Shown here: piece after piece, positions 9,070-17,320 of the stretch
Position numbering within the stretch: position 1 is the stretch's first letter
How the letters are laid out: every line of letters begins with the position of its first letter
From: Psychrobacillus sp042945595
GTDB taxonomy: Bacteria > Bacillota > Bacilli > Bacillales_A > Planococcaceae
DNA length: 64,000 bases
Assembly (NCBI RefSeq): GCF_042945595.1
Contig: NZ_CP168493.1
Coordinates: forward strand, 3,873,501 to 3,937,500
Direction: 5' to 3'
Notes under the pieces: generated by a model
The model's input: only the letters and a program-made list of their open reading frames with translations
What the model was told of the DNA's origin: nothing
Databases searched by the model: none
Program-made: the position numbers and the translations under genes

Positions 9070-9836
9070 GATTGTTCACCCAATAGCTCGTCTTTTTTAA
9101 TAGCACGACCATAAATTTCAGAGAACATCTCATCTGTTGCTTCTTCGACTGGACCATCAAAAACAACTTTTCCAGCTCTTAGACCGATAATTCTAGTTGC
9201 ATATTTTCTAGCTAAATCGATGAAATGTAAATTGACGATTGTTGTAATTCCATCCTCTTCATTAATTCTTTTTAAATCGTCCATTACTTGCTTAGTAGTT
9301 AAAGGATCTAATGAAGCCACGGGCTCATCAGCAAGAATAATTTGTGCTTCTTGTGCTAAAGCGCGAGCAATCGATACACGTTGCTGTTGACCACCAGATA
9401 GTTCATCCGCACGTGAATAGCACTTTTCAAGTATATTTACTCGTTCTAGCGCCTTCATCGCAAGTTGAATATCCTCTTTTGGAAAAAGACCAAGAACTGT
9501 TCTTAGAGTCGAATGGTAACCAACTCTACCAGAAAGAACATTTTTTAATACCGTAGAGCGTTTCACCAAATTAAAACTTTGGAAAATCATGCCGATATCT
9601 CTTCGTATTCTACGTAGCTCTGTTCCTTTTGCAGCTGTGATAGATTTTCCATTTATTAAAATTTCGCCATCTGATATTTCATGTAGGCGATTGATCGATC
9701 GAAGCAACGTCGATTTACCTGCGCCCGACAACCCTACAATGACAATAAATTCACCTTTATGAATGGTTAAGTTAATATCGTTTAGACCTTTTGTTCCATT
9801 CTGGTAAACTTTTGTAACATTTTTAAACTCAATCAC
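9066..9836 (-). CDS. phnC: Phosphonate-type ABC transporter ATPase
   Basis: A 256-residue ABC ATPase of the PhnC family. Walker A 'GLSGAGKST' is at residues 35-43, signature 'LSGGQQQRV' near 148, and Walker B 'IILADEPVASLDP' near 170. The family-typical 'VNLHFIDLARKYATRIIGL' follows. It energises uptake through the two permeases encoded downstream, with which it overlaps by 4 bp. It is separated from phnD by 100 bp containing a terminator-like hairpin. Confidence 0.9.
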   Translation of the reverse strand: MIEFKNVTKVYQNGTKGLNDINLTIHKGEFIVIVGLSGAGKSTLLRSINRLHEISDGEILINGKSITAAKGTELRRIRRDIGMIFQSFNLVKRSTVLKNVLSGRVGYHSTLRTVLGLFPKEDIQLAMKALERVNILEKCYSRADELSGGQQQRVSIARALAQEAQIILADEPVASLDPLTTKQVMDDLKRINEEDGITTIVNLHFIDLARKYATRIIGLRAGKVVFDGPVEEATDEMFSEIYGRAIKKDELLGEQS

Positions 9837-9869
9837 GTCACAACCAACTTTCTTTCGTTATAAAATTTG

Positions 9870-9909
9870 AAAAAAAAACTCAACCATTCCGCTAATATCA
9901 GAATGGTTG
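9870..9909 (-). terminator. Attenuating terminator between phnD and phnC
   Basis: On the minus strand a perfect 9-bp stem CAACCATTC/GAATGGTTG with an 11-nt loop is followed by nine consecutive Ts after one AG step. It has all the features of an intrinsic terminator but lies inside the operon, 27 bp after phnD. It would let the binding protein be made in excess over ATPase and permeases. Confidence 0.85.
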
Positions 9910-9936
9910 GGCAAAGTTATTCAAAAAATTTGTTCT

Positions 9937-10860
9937 CTATTCCGTTTTTACTTTTTTACCGTACTCACGAACGATATCAAATTTATTATCGTCTGACTTC
10001 GTGTAACCTTCATGTGAGTAAATATCACTAACGATTGCATGTCCTTCTTCGCTTTCACCAATTTTAATGAAAGCTTCTTGAATTTTTGTTTTCCATTCTG
10101 GACTCATATCTGTACGTACACTAATCGTATCATTCGGAATATTTTCTGTATATTGGATAACTTTAGTATCTTCAAATACAGTTGGATAGTCACCTTTTAC
10201 TATATTACGAGCATCTTGGAATATTACCGCTGCGTCTACATCGCCATTTAGAACAGCAAGAACTGCTTGGTCATGTCCTTTTACTGTAACCCCTTGTACA
10301 TCTTTAAGGGGATCGATACCATTATCCATTAGCATTGCTGCGGGCCACACATAACCAGCTGAAGATGTAACATCTTGGAACGCAATTTTCTTTCCTTTTA
10401 AATCTTTCACACTATTAATGTTTGAATCTTTTTTAACGATAAATAATGATTTATAAAAATCCACTAATTCGGAAGACGGTGTCCCATCTTCATTTACACC
10501 AAGACGTTGCGCTTGAAGAATAACTTCTGCTGCATTTTTTTCTTTAGCTAATACATAAGCAGTTGGTGGCAAAAATCCAACATCTACTTTTTTAGAAGCC
10601 ATTGCTTCGATAATCGTATTATAATTAGTAGAAACACTTACTTTTACTGGGATTCCTAATTGATCTGATAATAACTTTTCAAGTGGTTTGGCTTTTGCTT
10701 CAAGCGAACTAGCATTTTGAGATGGAACGAATTGAACTGTAAGCTCTTTTGGTTCATAACCAGAAGCTGTTTTACCATCTCCGTCCGAAGATCCACAACC
10801 AGCTAAAATACCCGCAATTAAAGCGAATGATAAAACAAGCATTGATAATTTCTTAATCAT
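9937..10860 (-). CDS. phnD: Phosphonate-type ABC substrate-binding lipoprotein
   Basis: A 307-residue PhnD-family binding protein with lipobox 'ILAG' before Cys22. The mature domain shows the family motifs 'LTVQFVPSQNASSLEAKAK' and, near residue 90, 'KKVDVGFLPPTAYVLAKEK', followed by 'FQDVTSSAGYVWPAAMLMDNG'. It would bind phosphonate, phosphite or a related oxyanion outside the cell. It is the first gene of phnDCEE and divergent from a 5'-nucleotidase-family gene. No C-P lyase or phosphite dehydrogenase gene lies in the window, so the fate of the imported compound is unknown. Confidence 0.88.
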   Translation of the reverse strand: MIKKLSMLVLSFALIAGILAGCGSSDGDGKTASGYEPKELTVQFVPSQNASSLEAKAKPLEKLLSDQLGIPVKVSVSTNYNTIIEAMASKKVDVGFLPPTAYVLAKEKNAAEVILQAQRLGVNEDGTPSSELVDFYKSLFIVKKDSNINSVKDLKGKKIAFQDVTSSAGYVWPAAMLMDNGIDPLKDVQGVTVKGHDQAVLAVLNGDVDAAVIFQDARNIVKGDYPTVFEDTKVIQYTENIPNDTISVRTDMSPEWKTKIQEAFIKIGESEEGHAIVSDIYSHEGYTKSDDNKFDIVREYGKKVKTE

Positions 10861-10899
10861 TTACGTAGCCTCCAAAGTTGTTTTTGTTTTGCAAAATAA

Positions 10900-10908
10900 A
10901 TTATAACA
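10900..10908 (-). promoter_or_regulatory. Candidate extended -10 element for phnD
   Basis: On the minus strand TGTTATAAT is an extended -10 (TGnTATAAT) 40 bp before the phnD start. No convincing -35 was found at the standard spacing, which is permissible for extended -10 promoters. Confidence 0.4.
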
Positions 10909-11044
10909 CAGGATTATTGTAAATAAATTAAATTTTTTGTAAAGAATTTGAAGAAATATTCGAACTTTTCGTTATGATTGAAGATATTAAGCTAGTCTAT
11001 TATTATTTAAAATAACCCTAAAAAGAAAGTAGAGATAATTATTT

Positions 11045-12598
11045 ATGAAGAAAATTACCATACTTCAAACAAGCGATATTCACGGAAGCGTCTATCCTTT
11101 AAACTACGGAAATAATAAAGCGGCACACCTAGGTTTTGGAAAACTAGCTACAAAAATTAAGCAGGAACGCTCGCTAGATGATCAGCTAATTCTGATTGAT
11201 AATGGTGATTTAATCCAAGGTACCCCTTTAACATACTATTATGTCCAATTTCTAAAAGATAAAAAAAACCCCATGATTCAACTATTAAACCATATGTCCT
11301 ATGATGCTGCGGTTATTGGAAACCATGAATTTAACTATGGTATGGACGTATTAAATGATGCTGTAAGTGAATCTAACTTTCCTTGGCTTTCTGCTAACAT
11401 TGTAAACGAAAACTCTAATCAACCTTATTTCGGTTCTCCTTATATTATTAAAGAAATAAATTCTGTAAAGATAGCTATTTTAGGCGTCACAACTCACTAC
11501 ATACCAAATTGGGAAAATGAACATAATATAGCCGGTCTGGATTTTAAAGATTGTCTGAATGAAACGAAGAAGTGGGTTGCATATATTAAAGAAAATGAAA
11601 ACCCAGATGTTCTGATCGTTTCTTATCACGGTGGCTTTGAGCGAGATTTAGAAACAGGTGAACCAACTGAAAATTTAACCGGAGAAAACCAAGGTTATGC
11701 CATATGCCAGGAGGTTGAAGGAATTGACGTTTTACTGACGGGTCACCAACATCGCTCTTTAACCGGCAATATTAATGGCATAGAAATTGTTCAACCATCT
11801 AATAATGGACAATTGTTGGGCAAAATAGTCCTTACATTGAATGATCAAAATGAAATATTAGACAAAACTTCTGAACTGATAGCTGTGGATGATGTCAATG
11901 CGGACGAAGAGCTTCTAAAAATGACCTCTTATTTTGAAGAAGAAACACAGAAGTGGCTCGACCAACCGATCGGAATGATCGAAGGTGATATGTTGATCAA
12001 TGACCCTCTACTAGTTAGAACAAGCGACCATCCTCTTATTGAATTCATAAACAAAGTGCAAATGGAAACTGCTGGAGTAGAAATTTCGAATACATCACTA
12101 TTTAATAACTCTTCTCCAGGATTTGAACCAAATGTAGCAATGCGAGACATAATCTCTAACTATATGTTTCCAAATACATTGAAAGTTCTTCGTTTATCTG
12201 GACAAGATATTAAAGATGCGTTAGAACAAAATGCTCGCTATTTTGTTATTAATGAAGAAGGAAATCTTGATGTAAATCCGACTTATATTCTTCCAAAACC
12301 CCAGCATTATAATTACGATATGTGGGAAGGCATTGAGTATATCCTAGATATACGAAATCCTATCGGAAGCCGAGTAACCACTTTAAATTATAAAGGAACT
12401 CCTTTAAACCTTGATGGTGAATATGATGTCGTTATGAATAATTACCGTGCTGGAGGCGGGGGGGATTTTATGATGTTTAAAGATAAACCAGTTGTCAAAG
12501 ATATTACTATGGATATGACTGAAATCCTTGCTAACTATATACTTGAAAGAGAAATTATTAAAGCAACCGTTAATCATAATTGGAAAGTGATTTGGTAA
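11045..12598 (+). CDS. 5'-nucleotidase/UshA-family metallophosphoesterase, cytoplasmic
   Basis: A 517-residue protein with an N-terminal calcineurin-like metallophosphoesterase domain: 'TSDIHG' (Asp11, His13), 'DNGDLIQGT', 'GNHEFNYG' near residue 96, 'SYHGGFE' and 'LTGHQHRS'. A 5'-nucleotidase C-terminal domain follows (about 330-480, 'RAGGGGDFMMFKD'). It has no signal peptide, unlike secreted UshA or 2',3'-cyclic phosphodiesterases, so it should act in the cytoplasm on nucleotides, cyclic nucleotides or another phosphoester. It is transcribed divergently from phnDCEE, which suggests a shared role in phosphorus acquisition. The ribosome site is weak. Confidence 0.82.
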   Translation: MKKITILQTSDIHGSVYPLNYGNNKAAHLGFGKLATKIKQERSLDDQLILIDNGDLIQGTPLTYYYVQFLKDKKNPMIQLLNHMSYDAAVIGNHEFNYGMDVLNDAVSESNFPWLSANIVNENSNQPYFGSPYIIKEINSVKIAILGVTTHYIPNWENEHNIAGLDFKDCLNETKKWVAYIKENENPDVLIVSYHGGFERDLETGEPTENLTGENQGYAICQEVEGIDVLLTGHQHRSLTGNINGIEIVQPSNNGQLLGKIVLTLNDQNEILDKTSELIAVDDVNADEELLKMTSYFEEETQKWLDQPIGMIEGDMLINDPLLVRTSDHPLIEFINKVQMETAGVEISNTSLFNNSSPGFEPNVAMRDIISNYMFPNTLKVLRLSGQDIKDALEQNARYFVINEEGNLDVNPTYILPKPQHYNYDMWEGIEYILDIRNPIGSRVTTLNYKGTPLNLDGEYDVVMNNYRAGGGGDFMMFKDKPVVKDITMDMTEILANYILEREIIKATVNHNWKVIW

Positions 12599-12700
12599 TC
12601 AAGTAAGAAAAATGCATGTGTCCTTTAAGTACATCTTATCTTAACTATTTCGAGAGTGCTTTGTACTAAACATTTGCTACACTATTACCATTAAAGTCTT

Positions 12701-12742
12701 GGATCGTGAAGTGACTGCGTCACTTCACGATCCATTTTTTTT
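12701..12742 (+). terminator. Plus-strand terminator inside structured repeat copy 1
   Basis: A perfect 15-bp stem GGATCGTGAAGTGAC/GTCACTTCACGATCC with a TGC loop is followed by CA and eight Ts. It ends the transcript of the phosphoesterase gene 100 bp upstream. Confidence 0.88.
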
Positions 12743-12847
12743 GATAATCTTGTGGCGGATGTTTGTCCATCGCCATCTTGAAATAAGTAGAGACATGGTG
12801 CATTAGGTTTGGTTAATGAGAGAATAAATCTTATCCTATTCTTTTAA

Positions 12848-12877
12848 AAGCGGACGAAGATACAATTTCGTCCGCTT
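12848..12877 (-). terminator. Minus-strand terminator-like hairpin inside repeat copy 1
   Basis: An 11-bp stem AAGCGGACGAA/TTCGTCCGCTT with an 8-nt loop; on the minus strand it is followed by TTTAAAAG. It faces the convergent sulfatase gene, so the repeat may supply terminators in both directions. Confidence 0.6.
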
Positions 12878-13130
12878 AATCCTTCTTTACCTATGGATAC
12901 TATCTATTTTTCTCTAGTACCACCTACTCTAATCATGCAACCATTGATTCATGTAATTGATACTCGCTCCTTGGAAAGCCTCCGCTTGTAACGGAAATCA
13001 ACCTATTCATGGCATAATTTTTTTATTCTCCTAGTAAATATGATAGAATATTATCTTCTAGAGAGTTGAGCTTATCAACTCTCTTTTTCATGATTACTAA
13101 TTGAACTTTTTCAAGGCATACCAGAAACTT

Positions 13131-14885
13131 TTAACTTGTTGGTGAAAGCCTTTTTTGCTTACCTTGTTGTTCCAACGTCTTTGTTAAGATTTGTTGGATG
13201 ATTGCCGATTCGTTTGTTGCAAGCGAATGGTCAGCTAAATTTACCTGTTCTAACGGGTCTCTTGTCACATTATATAACTCAAATTGCTCTGGGATTGGCT
13301 CTTCTTTTATAGTCGTTACACAGAAGTTGTTTATTTCAGTAATCGTTATGTCAACATTACCTGGACTCGACCAAAACATTGGATTATCGAAATAACGAGC
13401 TAGTTTCCAAGTCTCCTTTTCTTTCATTTTTCCCGTCTCTAACGTCGTAATCACTGCCTCGATATGGTTCGGTTGGACTACCGATTCATAAGGTACTCCA
13501 GTAACTGGGTTCGTTTGATTCAAACCTTTCGAGACATCATCATCTGTCATAAAATAGATAGGTTCATTTGCTCGGAAGAAGTGTTCATTTCCTTTAATTA
13601 GTGGTGTTAAATTTCTTCCAACTAATGATCGCGCCTCCGAATGATCGTTTGAAAGCTTTTTACGAATCCCTCCTGCGTTTATCTCCGCCAGTCCCAACAA
13701 CGTAGGAAGAATGTCTACGTGACTTGTTAACATTTCTGTACAAATTGGTTGTGGGAAAAGAGTAGGATTATGAATAATTAATGGGACATGAATGGACTCC
13801 TCATACATGTTATACCACTTTTGATAGAGACCACCGTGTGCCCCCAATTGTTCTCCATGATCGGATGTAAATAGGACAATTGTATTCTCATAAAAACTGG
13901 ATTGTTGAAGTGCCGTGAAGACCTTTAGCATTTCTTCGTCCGCCTTTTTTGTTAAGCTATAATATAATTGGCGATAGAAATTGTTATCGATAATTGGTTG
14001 CAATACCTTGGGGTACGTGATGCGGTAACTTTCTTGAGCGGTAGGTTTAGTAAGAAGAGACTCCCCAACTGTCGGAGCAGGCGGAGTATATGGAAGCGTT
14101 GGATCCACTTTAAAGTTAAAGTTTGGAGAAATTGCAGATAGTATCCCATATATTGCAATATCGTGAGGGTTTACAAAGGAGCACATGATAAACCATGGAG
14201 TATCCTCATGGTGGCACGTCGACTTTTCATCCAGGGACTTAATTAGTTGGACAGTTTCACTAGCGTACACCTCGTCTCTTCCACTCGTACCAATTCTTGC
14301 GGAAGAGGCAGAGTTTCGTGGATTTGCACCGTGGGGCTCTGGTCCAATCCAACCGGAATATCCAAAAGAATCGAGACGGTTCGCCTTTTCATATATTTTT
14401 TCTTTTTCTTTATCTGGAACTCCTGTTATTGGGTTATAGCTTACAAACTGATTTTTAGTACCTGGGATTAATATATCTTCATCTGAAGCATGCCATTTCC
14501 CTTTCCAAAAAGTATTATATCCCGCAGCTCGAAAGTAATCTCCCATCGTTGGCACCGTGTTTGGATCAAGCCAAAATAGATCTGGATCAAATGAACCTTT
14601 CGCGCCTCCGGGAGTTTGTGTTACCCCGTGAAGTGAGGGATATTGCCCGGTATATAAAGTTGCTCTACTTGGAGTACAAGCGGTGCTACCTACATAGTGA
14701 TTTAAGAATTCCATTCCGTTCTTTTTTAATAATTCATGGGTTAATAAATTTTCTTTCCGCCACTCCTTTAATTCCTGTGTTTCATAGACAGAAGGATAGC
14801 GCTCTTGATCAACCATTAAAAAGAGTAAATTTGGTTGTCTTTTTCTATCGTGGTCGTGATTGTGTTTCTTTATATTGTTACCCAT
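13131..14885 (-). CDS. Cys-type sulfatase (alkaline phosphatase superfamily)
   Basis: A 584-residue arylsulfatase-like hydrolase. The catalytic signature 'CTPSRATLYTG' starts at Cys70, the residue converted to formylglycine in active sulfatases. Metal and substrate residues are visible in 'LFLMVDQERYP' near 22-31, 'GKWHASD' near 128 and 'FTSDHGEQLGAHGG' near 350. No signal peptide is seen; the N-terminus is His/Lys-rich ('KKHNHDHDRKR'), so a cytoplasmic enzyme is likely. It would release sulfate from an organic ester, but the substrate cannot be told. No formylglycine-generating enzyme lies in the window. Good ribosome site (GAAGGAAGG). Confidence 0.85.
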   Translation of the reverse strand: MGNNIKKHNHDHDRKRQPNLLFLMVDQERYPSVYETQELKEWRKENLLTHELLKKNGMEFLNHYVGSTACTPSRATLYTGQYPSLHGVTQTPGGAKGSFDPDLFWLDPNTVPTMGDYFRAAGYNTFWKGKWHASDEDILIPGTKNQFVSYNPITGVPDKEKEKIYEKANRLDSFGYSGWIGPEPHGANPRNSASSARIGTSGRDEVYASETVQLIKSLDEKSTCHHEDTPWFIMCSFVNPHDIAIYGILSAISPNFNFKVDPTLPYTPPAPTVGESLLTKPTAQESYRITYPKVLQPIIDNNFYRQLYYSLTKKADEEMLKVFTALQQSSFYENTIVLFTSDHGEQLGAHGGLYQKWYNMYEESIHVPLIIHNPTLFPQPICTEMLTSHVDILPTLLGLAEINAGGIRKKLSNDHSEARSLVGRNLTPLIKGNEHFFRANEPIYFMTDDDVSKGLNQTNPVTGVPYESVVQPNHIEAVITTLETGKMKEKETWKLARYFDNPMFWSSPGNVDITITEINNFCVTTIKEEPIPEQFELYNVTRDPLEQVNLADHSLATNESAIIQQILTKTLEQQGKQKRLSPTS

Positions 14886-14982
14886 TTTTACACCCTTCCT
14901 TCATATATTTTAATACTATATGTACATAACAAAAATAACGGTCAGCTATTGTCCCCCTTAATTTCATCCAATTTCATTAAAC

Positions 14983-15026
14983 ACAAACAAAACCGACTTC
15001 CAAATTGGAAAGTCGGTTTTGTTTGT
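14983..15026. terminator. Terminator between gltP and the sulfatase gene
   Basis: A roughly 19-bp stem (14983-15001 with 15007-15026, one bulged A) has core ACCGACTTCC. The arms end in A/T-rich runs. It lies just after the gltP stop on the minus strand and before the sulfatase promoter region. Confidence 0.8.
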
Positions 15027-15042
15027 AATCTTATTTGTGTGC

Positions 15043-16308
15043 TTATTCTATGGAAGAATAATATTCCTCTTTTTTCACCGTATCAAATCGCCCTTCCCAC
15101 TTAGACATTACAATCGTAGCAAGAGAATTACCTACTACATTTACTACTGTACGTGCCATATCAAGAAGACGGTCAATACCTGCGATGAACGCTAGTCCTT
15201 CAGGAGGAATACCTACAGTTCCTAAAGTAGCTAGTAAGACAACGAAAGAAACTCCTGGAACACCAGCGATTCCTTTGGATGTAACCATCAATACTAAAAC
15301 TAATGTAATTTGCTGCGTAATACTCAGATTTATATGATACATTTGCGCGATAAAAATTGCTGCAATAGCTTGGTATAAGGTGGATCCATCCAAGTTAAAA
15401 GAATATCCCGTTGGAACGACAAAAGATACAATATCTTTTGGAGCCCCGAACTTCTCCATTTTCTCCATCACTTTCGGCAATACTGTTTCGGAGCTTGAAG
15501 TGGAATAAGCTAATAGCAGTTCATCTTTTAATACTTTAATAAGATGAAAAATGTTTATACCGACCAGCTTTGCTATGCCACCTAACACAACAATTATAAA
15601 AAAGATCATCGTGGCGTAGACGAGTATCATTAACTTTCCAAGTGGAAGCAACGATTCCAATCCAAATTTTGAAACAGTCACACCGATTAAAGCAAATACG
15701 CCAAATGGAGCAAACTTCATAATTAGATTCGTCACCCAGAACATGGCATCCGCGGTACCTTGAAAAAATGCAAGCACCGGTTTTCCTTTTTCACCAATCG
15801 CCGCAATACCTAAACCAAAAAGTACAGAAAAGAAGATAATCGCTAGCATATTACCTTCCGACATTGCTTTCACAATATTGCTTGGTACAGCATTGACAAT
15901 TACATCCGCAAAACCATGATGTTGTACTTCTTCACTCGTTTGAACATATTGATCTATATCACCTTTGGATAGTGTTGACATATCCAACCCAGCACCTGGA
16001 TGGAAGATGTTTGCCGCCAGTAAACCAACAACAATCGCAATCGTTGTAACAATTTCGAAGTAAATTAGCGTTTTTCCGCCCAATTTACCTAACTGCTTTA
16101 TACTTCCTGTCCCCGCAACACCTAAGATTAAAGTAGAAATAATAATCGGAACTACAATCATTTTAATCATGTTGATAAATATGGTACCAATTGGTTGTAA
16201 ATAAGTTTCTACTGCAGGATTTCCAAAAAAAATTGCTCCTACAAAGATTCCTAGTATGAGACCGACAAGAATTTGATATGCCAAAGTAAACTTAAACTTT
16301 TTCTTCAT
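15043..16308 (-). CDS. gltP: Glutamate/dicarboxylate:cation symporter (GltP/GltT type)
   Basis: A 421-residue member of the DAACS family of secondary transporters. The serine-rich hairpin 'STSSSETVLP' is near residue 270, the substrate-site motif 'GYSFNLDGSTLYQA' near 305, and the second hairpin 'GIAGVPGVSFVVLLATLG' near 350. 'AGIDRLLDMARTVVNVVGN' near 385 matches GltP/GltT-type glutamate/aspartate carriers better than C4-dicarboxylate DctA. It imports acidic amino acids with protons or sodium. A cre site 21 bp before the start suggests carbon catabolite repression. It lies downstream of a GlnL/GlnK-like two-component pair on the same strand. Confidence 0.85.
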   Translation of the reverse strand: MKKKFKFTLAYQILVGLILGIFVGAIFFGNPAVETYLQPIGTIFINMIKMIVVPIIISTLILGVAGTGSIKQLGKLGGKTLIYFEIVTTIAIVVGLLAANIFHPGAGLDMSTLSKGDIDQYVQTSEEVQHHGFADVIVNAVPSNIVKAMSEGNMLAIIFFSVLFGLGIAAIGEKGKPVLAFFQGTADAMFWVTNLIMKFAPFGVFALIGVTVSKFGLESLLPLGKLMILVYATMIFFIIVVLGGIAKLVGINIFHLIKVLKDELLLAYSTSSSETVLPKVMEKMEKFGAPKDIVSFVVPTGYSFNLDGSTLYQAIAAIFIAQMYHINLSITQQITLVLVLMVTSKGIAGVPGVSFVVLLATLGTVGIPPEGLAFIAGIDRLLDMARTVVNVVGNSLATIVMSKWEGRFDTVKKEEYYSSIE

Positions 16309-16328
16309 CTAAAACACCCCTTTTTATA

Positions 16329-16343
16329 TTGAAAACGCTTTCT
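16329..16343 (-). promoter_or_regulatory. cre site (CcpA-binding) upstream of gltP
   Basis: TTGAAAACGCTTTCT fits the cre consensus WTGNAANCGNWWNCW at every position. It lies 21-35 bp before the gltP start codon, where CcpA would block transcription when glucose is plentiful. Confidence 0.75.
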
Positions 16344-16415
16344 TATATCCGAAATAGCTTTTACAATATTATAAAAGGGACTTATAAAATCCTACAAAAT
16401 CCTACATTTATAATT

Positions 16416-17318
16416 TTATTTATTTTCACCTTGAAGTTTGAATTTGTCCTTTGTTTCTAAATACAGTACTTGAAGAAATTTTTTACTATTAACTTTTACC
16501 TTTGCCGTCTCTTTGCTATTTTCTCTTATATGTATCATTTGATTTCTAATTTCTTGAAAGTCAAAATACCGAGGAGCATAGTATTCAAATTCGGGATTTG
16601 TATAATCAATTGAGCCTAAAGAAGCTAAATTATTTACCGCTACCAAAATCGTTCTACGTATGCGTTGCTCAATCGCCTTGCTTTCCTTTCTCACATCTAC
16701 TTGATGGGACTTTGTCTTAGTAGCAATGGATTCGTACAAATCTTTTAAAGGAGGTAATTGAGCTGCTGCATCACGTTGGTTCATAAGAAACTCGATAATA
16801 GATACAATATCGTCACTTCCTACTTCTCCGATAATCCCCATATCATTGAGTATCGACAAGACAATTTCCTTTACATTTTGCTGTCTATTCCCAATTTGAC
16901 TCGGACCAATTTTTTCTAATGATTCCCGAATGGAGAGTATAGAATCTCTTAGACGAAATTGTTCAGCAGTTTTTTTTAGAATACTCTGTACCTCCACACG
17001 ATTGATGGGCTTATGTATAAAAAATTCTATCCCTTTTTCATAAGCTTCTCCCACCATTTCTTTGTTAACAATTTGAGAGATCATGATGAATTGACCTCGA
17101 TATCCTTGATTCCTTAATTGTTCAATCGTTTCAATGCCGTCCAATACTGGCATTAATAAATCGATTAAAACTACATTTGGTTGCATTTTAAGGACAGAGG
17201 ATATACAACTTGCTCCGCTTTCCGCCTCCCCTATGACAAAACCAAGATCTCCTTCCGTTATTATTTTCTTTAGCATTGTTCTACTAGCTTTATCATCATC
17301 TACTATAAAATAACGCAG
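16416..17318 (-). CDS. glnL: Response regulator of the GlnL (YcbB) family
   Basis: Receiver domain (about residues 1-120) followed by a YcbB-type DNA-binding C-terminal region (about 130-290). The phospho-acceptor is the Asp in 'VVLIDLLMPVLDG'; the acidic pair 'FIVDDDKAS' is present only if translation begins upstream of the first ATG (17276). Reading back in frame, CTG at 17316-17318 gives the family-like start 'MRYFIVDDDKASR', 2 bp after the kinase stop, with a weak GAGTGG upstream. I therefore extend the gene to 17318. In B. subtilis GlnK-GlnL activates glutaminase and glutamine transport; here the neighbour is a GltP/GltT symporter, the likely target. Confidence 0.8.
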   Translation of the reverse strand: MRYFIVDDDKASRTMLKKIITEGDLGFVIGEAESGASCISSVLKMQPNVVLIDLLMPVLDGIETIEQLRNQGYRGQFIMISQIVNKEMVGEAYEKGIEFFIHKPINRVEVQSILKKTAEQFRLRDSILSIRESLEKIGPSQIGNRQQNVKEIVLSILNDMGIIGEVGSDDIVSIIEFLMNQRDAAAQLPPLKDLYESIATKTKSHQVDVRKESKAIEQRIRRTILVAVNNLASLGSIDYTNPEFEYYAPRYFDFQEIRNQMIHIRENSKETAKVKVNSKKFLQVLYLETKDKFKLQGENK

Positions 17319-17320
17319 TA

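Larger units (their letters stand above)
12606..12953 (+). repeat. Structured intergenic repeat, copy 1
   Basis: About 350 bp closely resembling 49838-50190 in the same orientation. Shared parts in order: a small hairpin around CCTTTAA, the stretch 'CATTTGCTACACTATTACC', a 15-bp perfect hairpin plus T8 (12701-12742), the block 'GATAATCTTGTGGCGGATG', and a second hairpin AAGCGGACGAA/TTCGTCCGCTT (12848-12877). Stem substitutions between copies are compensated on the opposite arm. The copy sits between convergent genes, with a decayed remnant of the GC-rich repeat ('TAACGGAAATCAACC') just after it. Confidence 0.85.
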
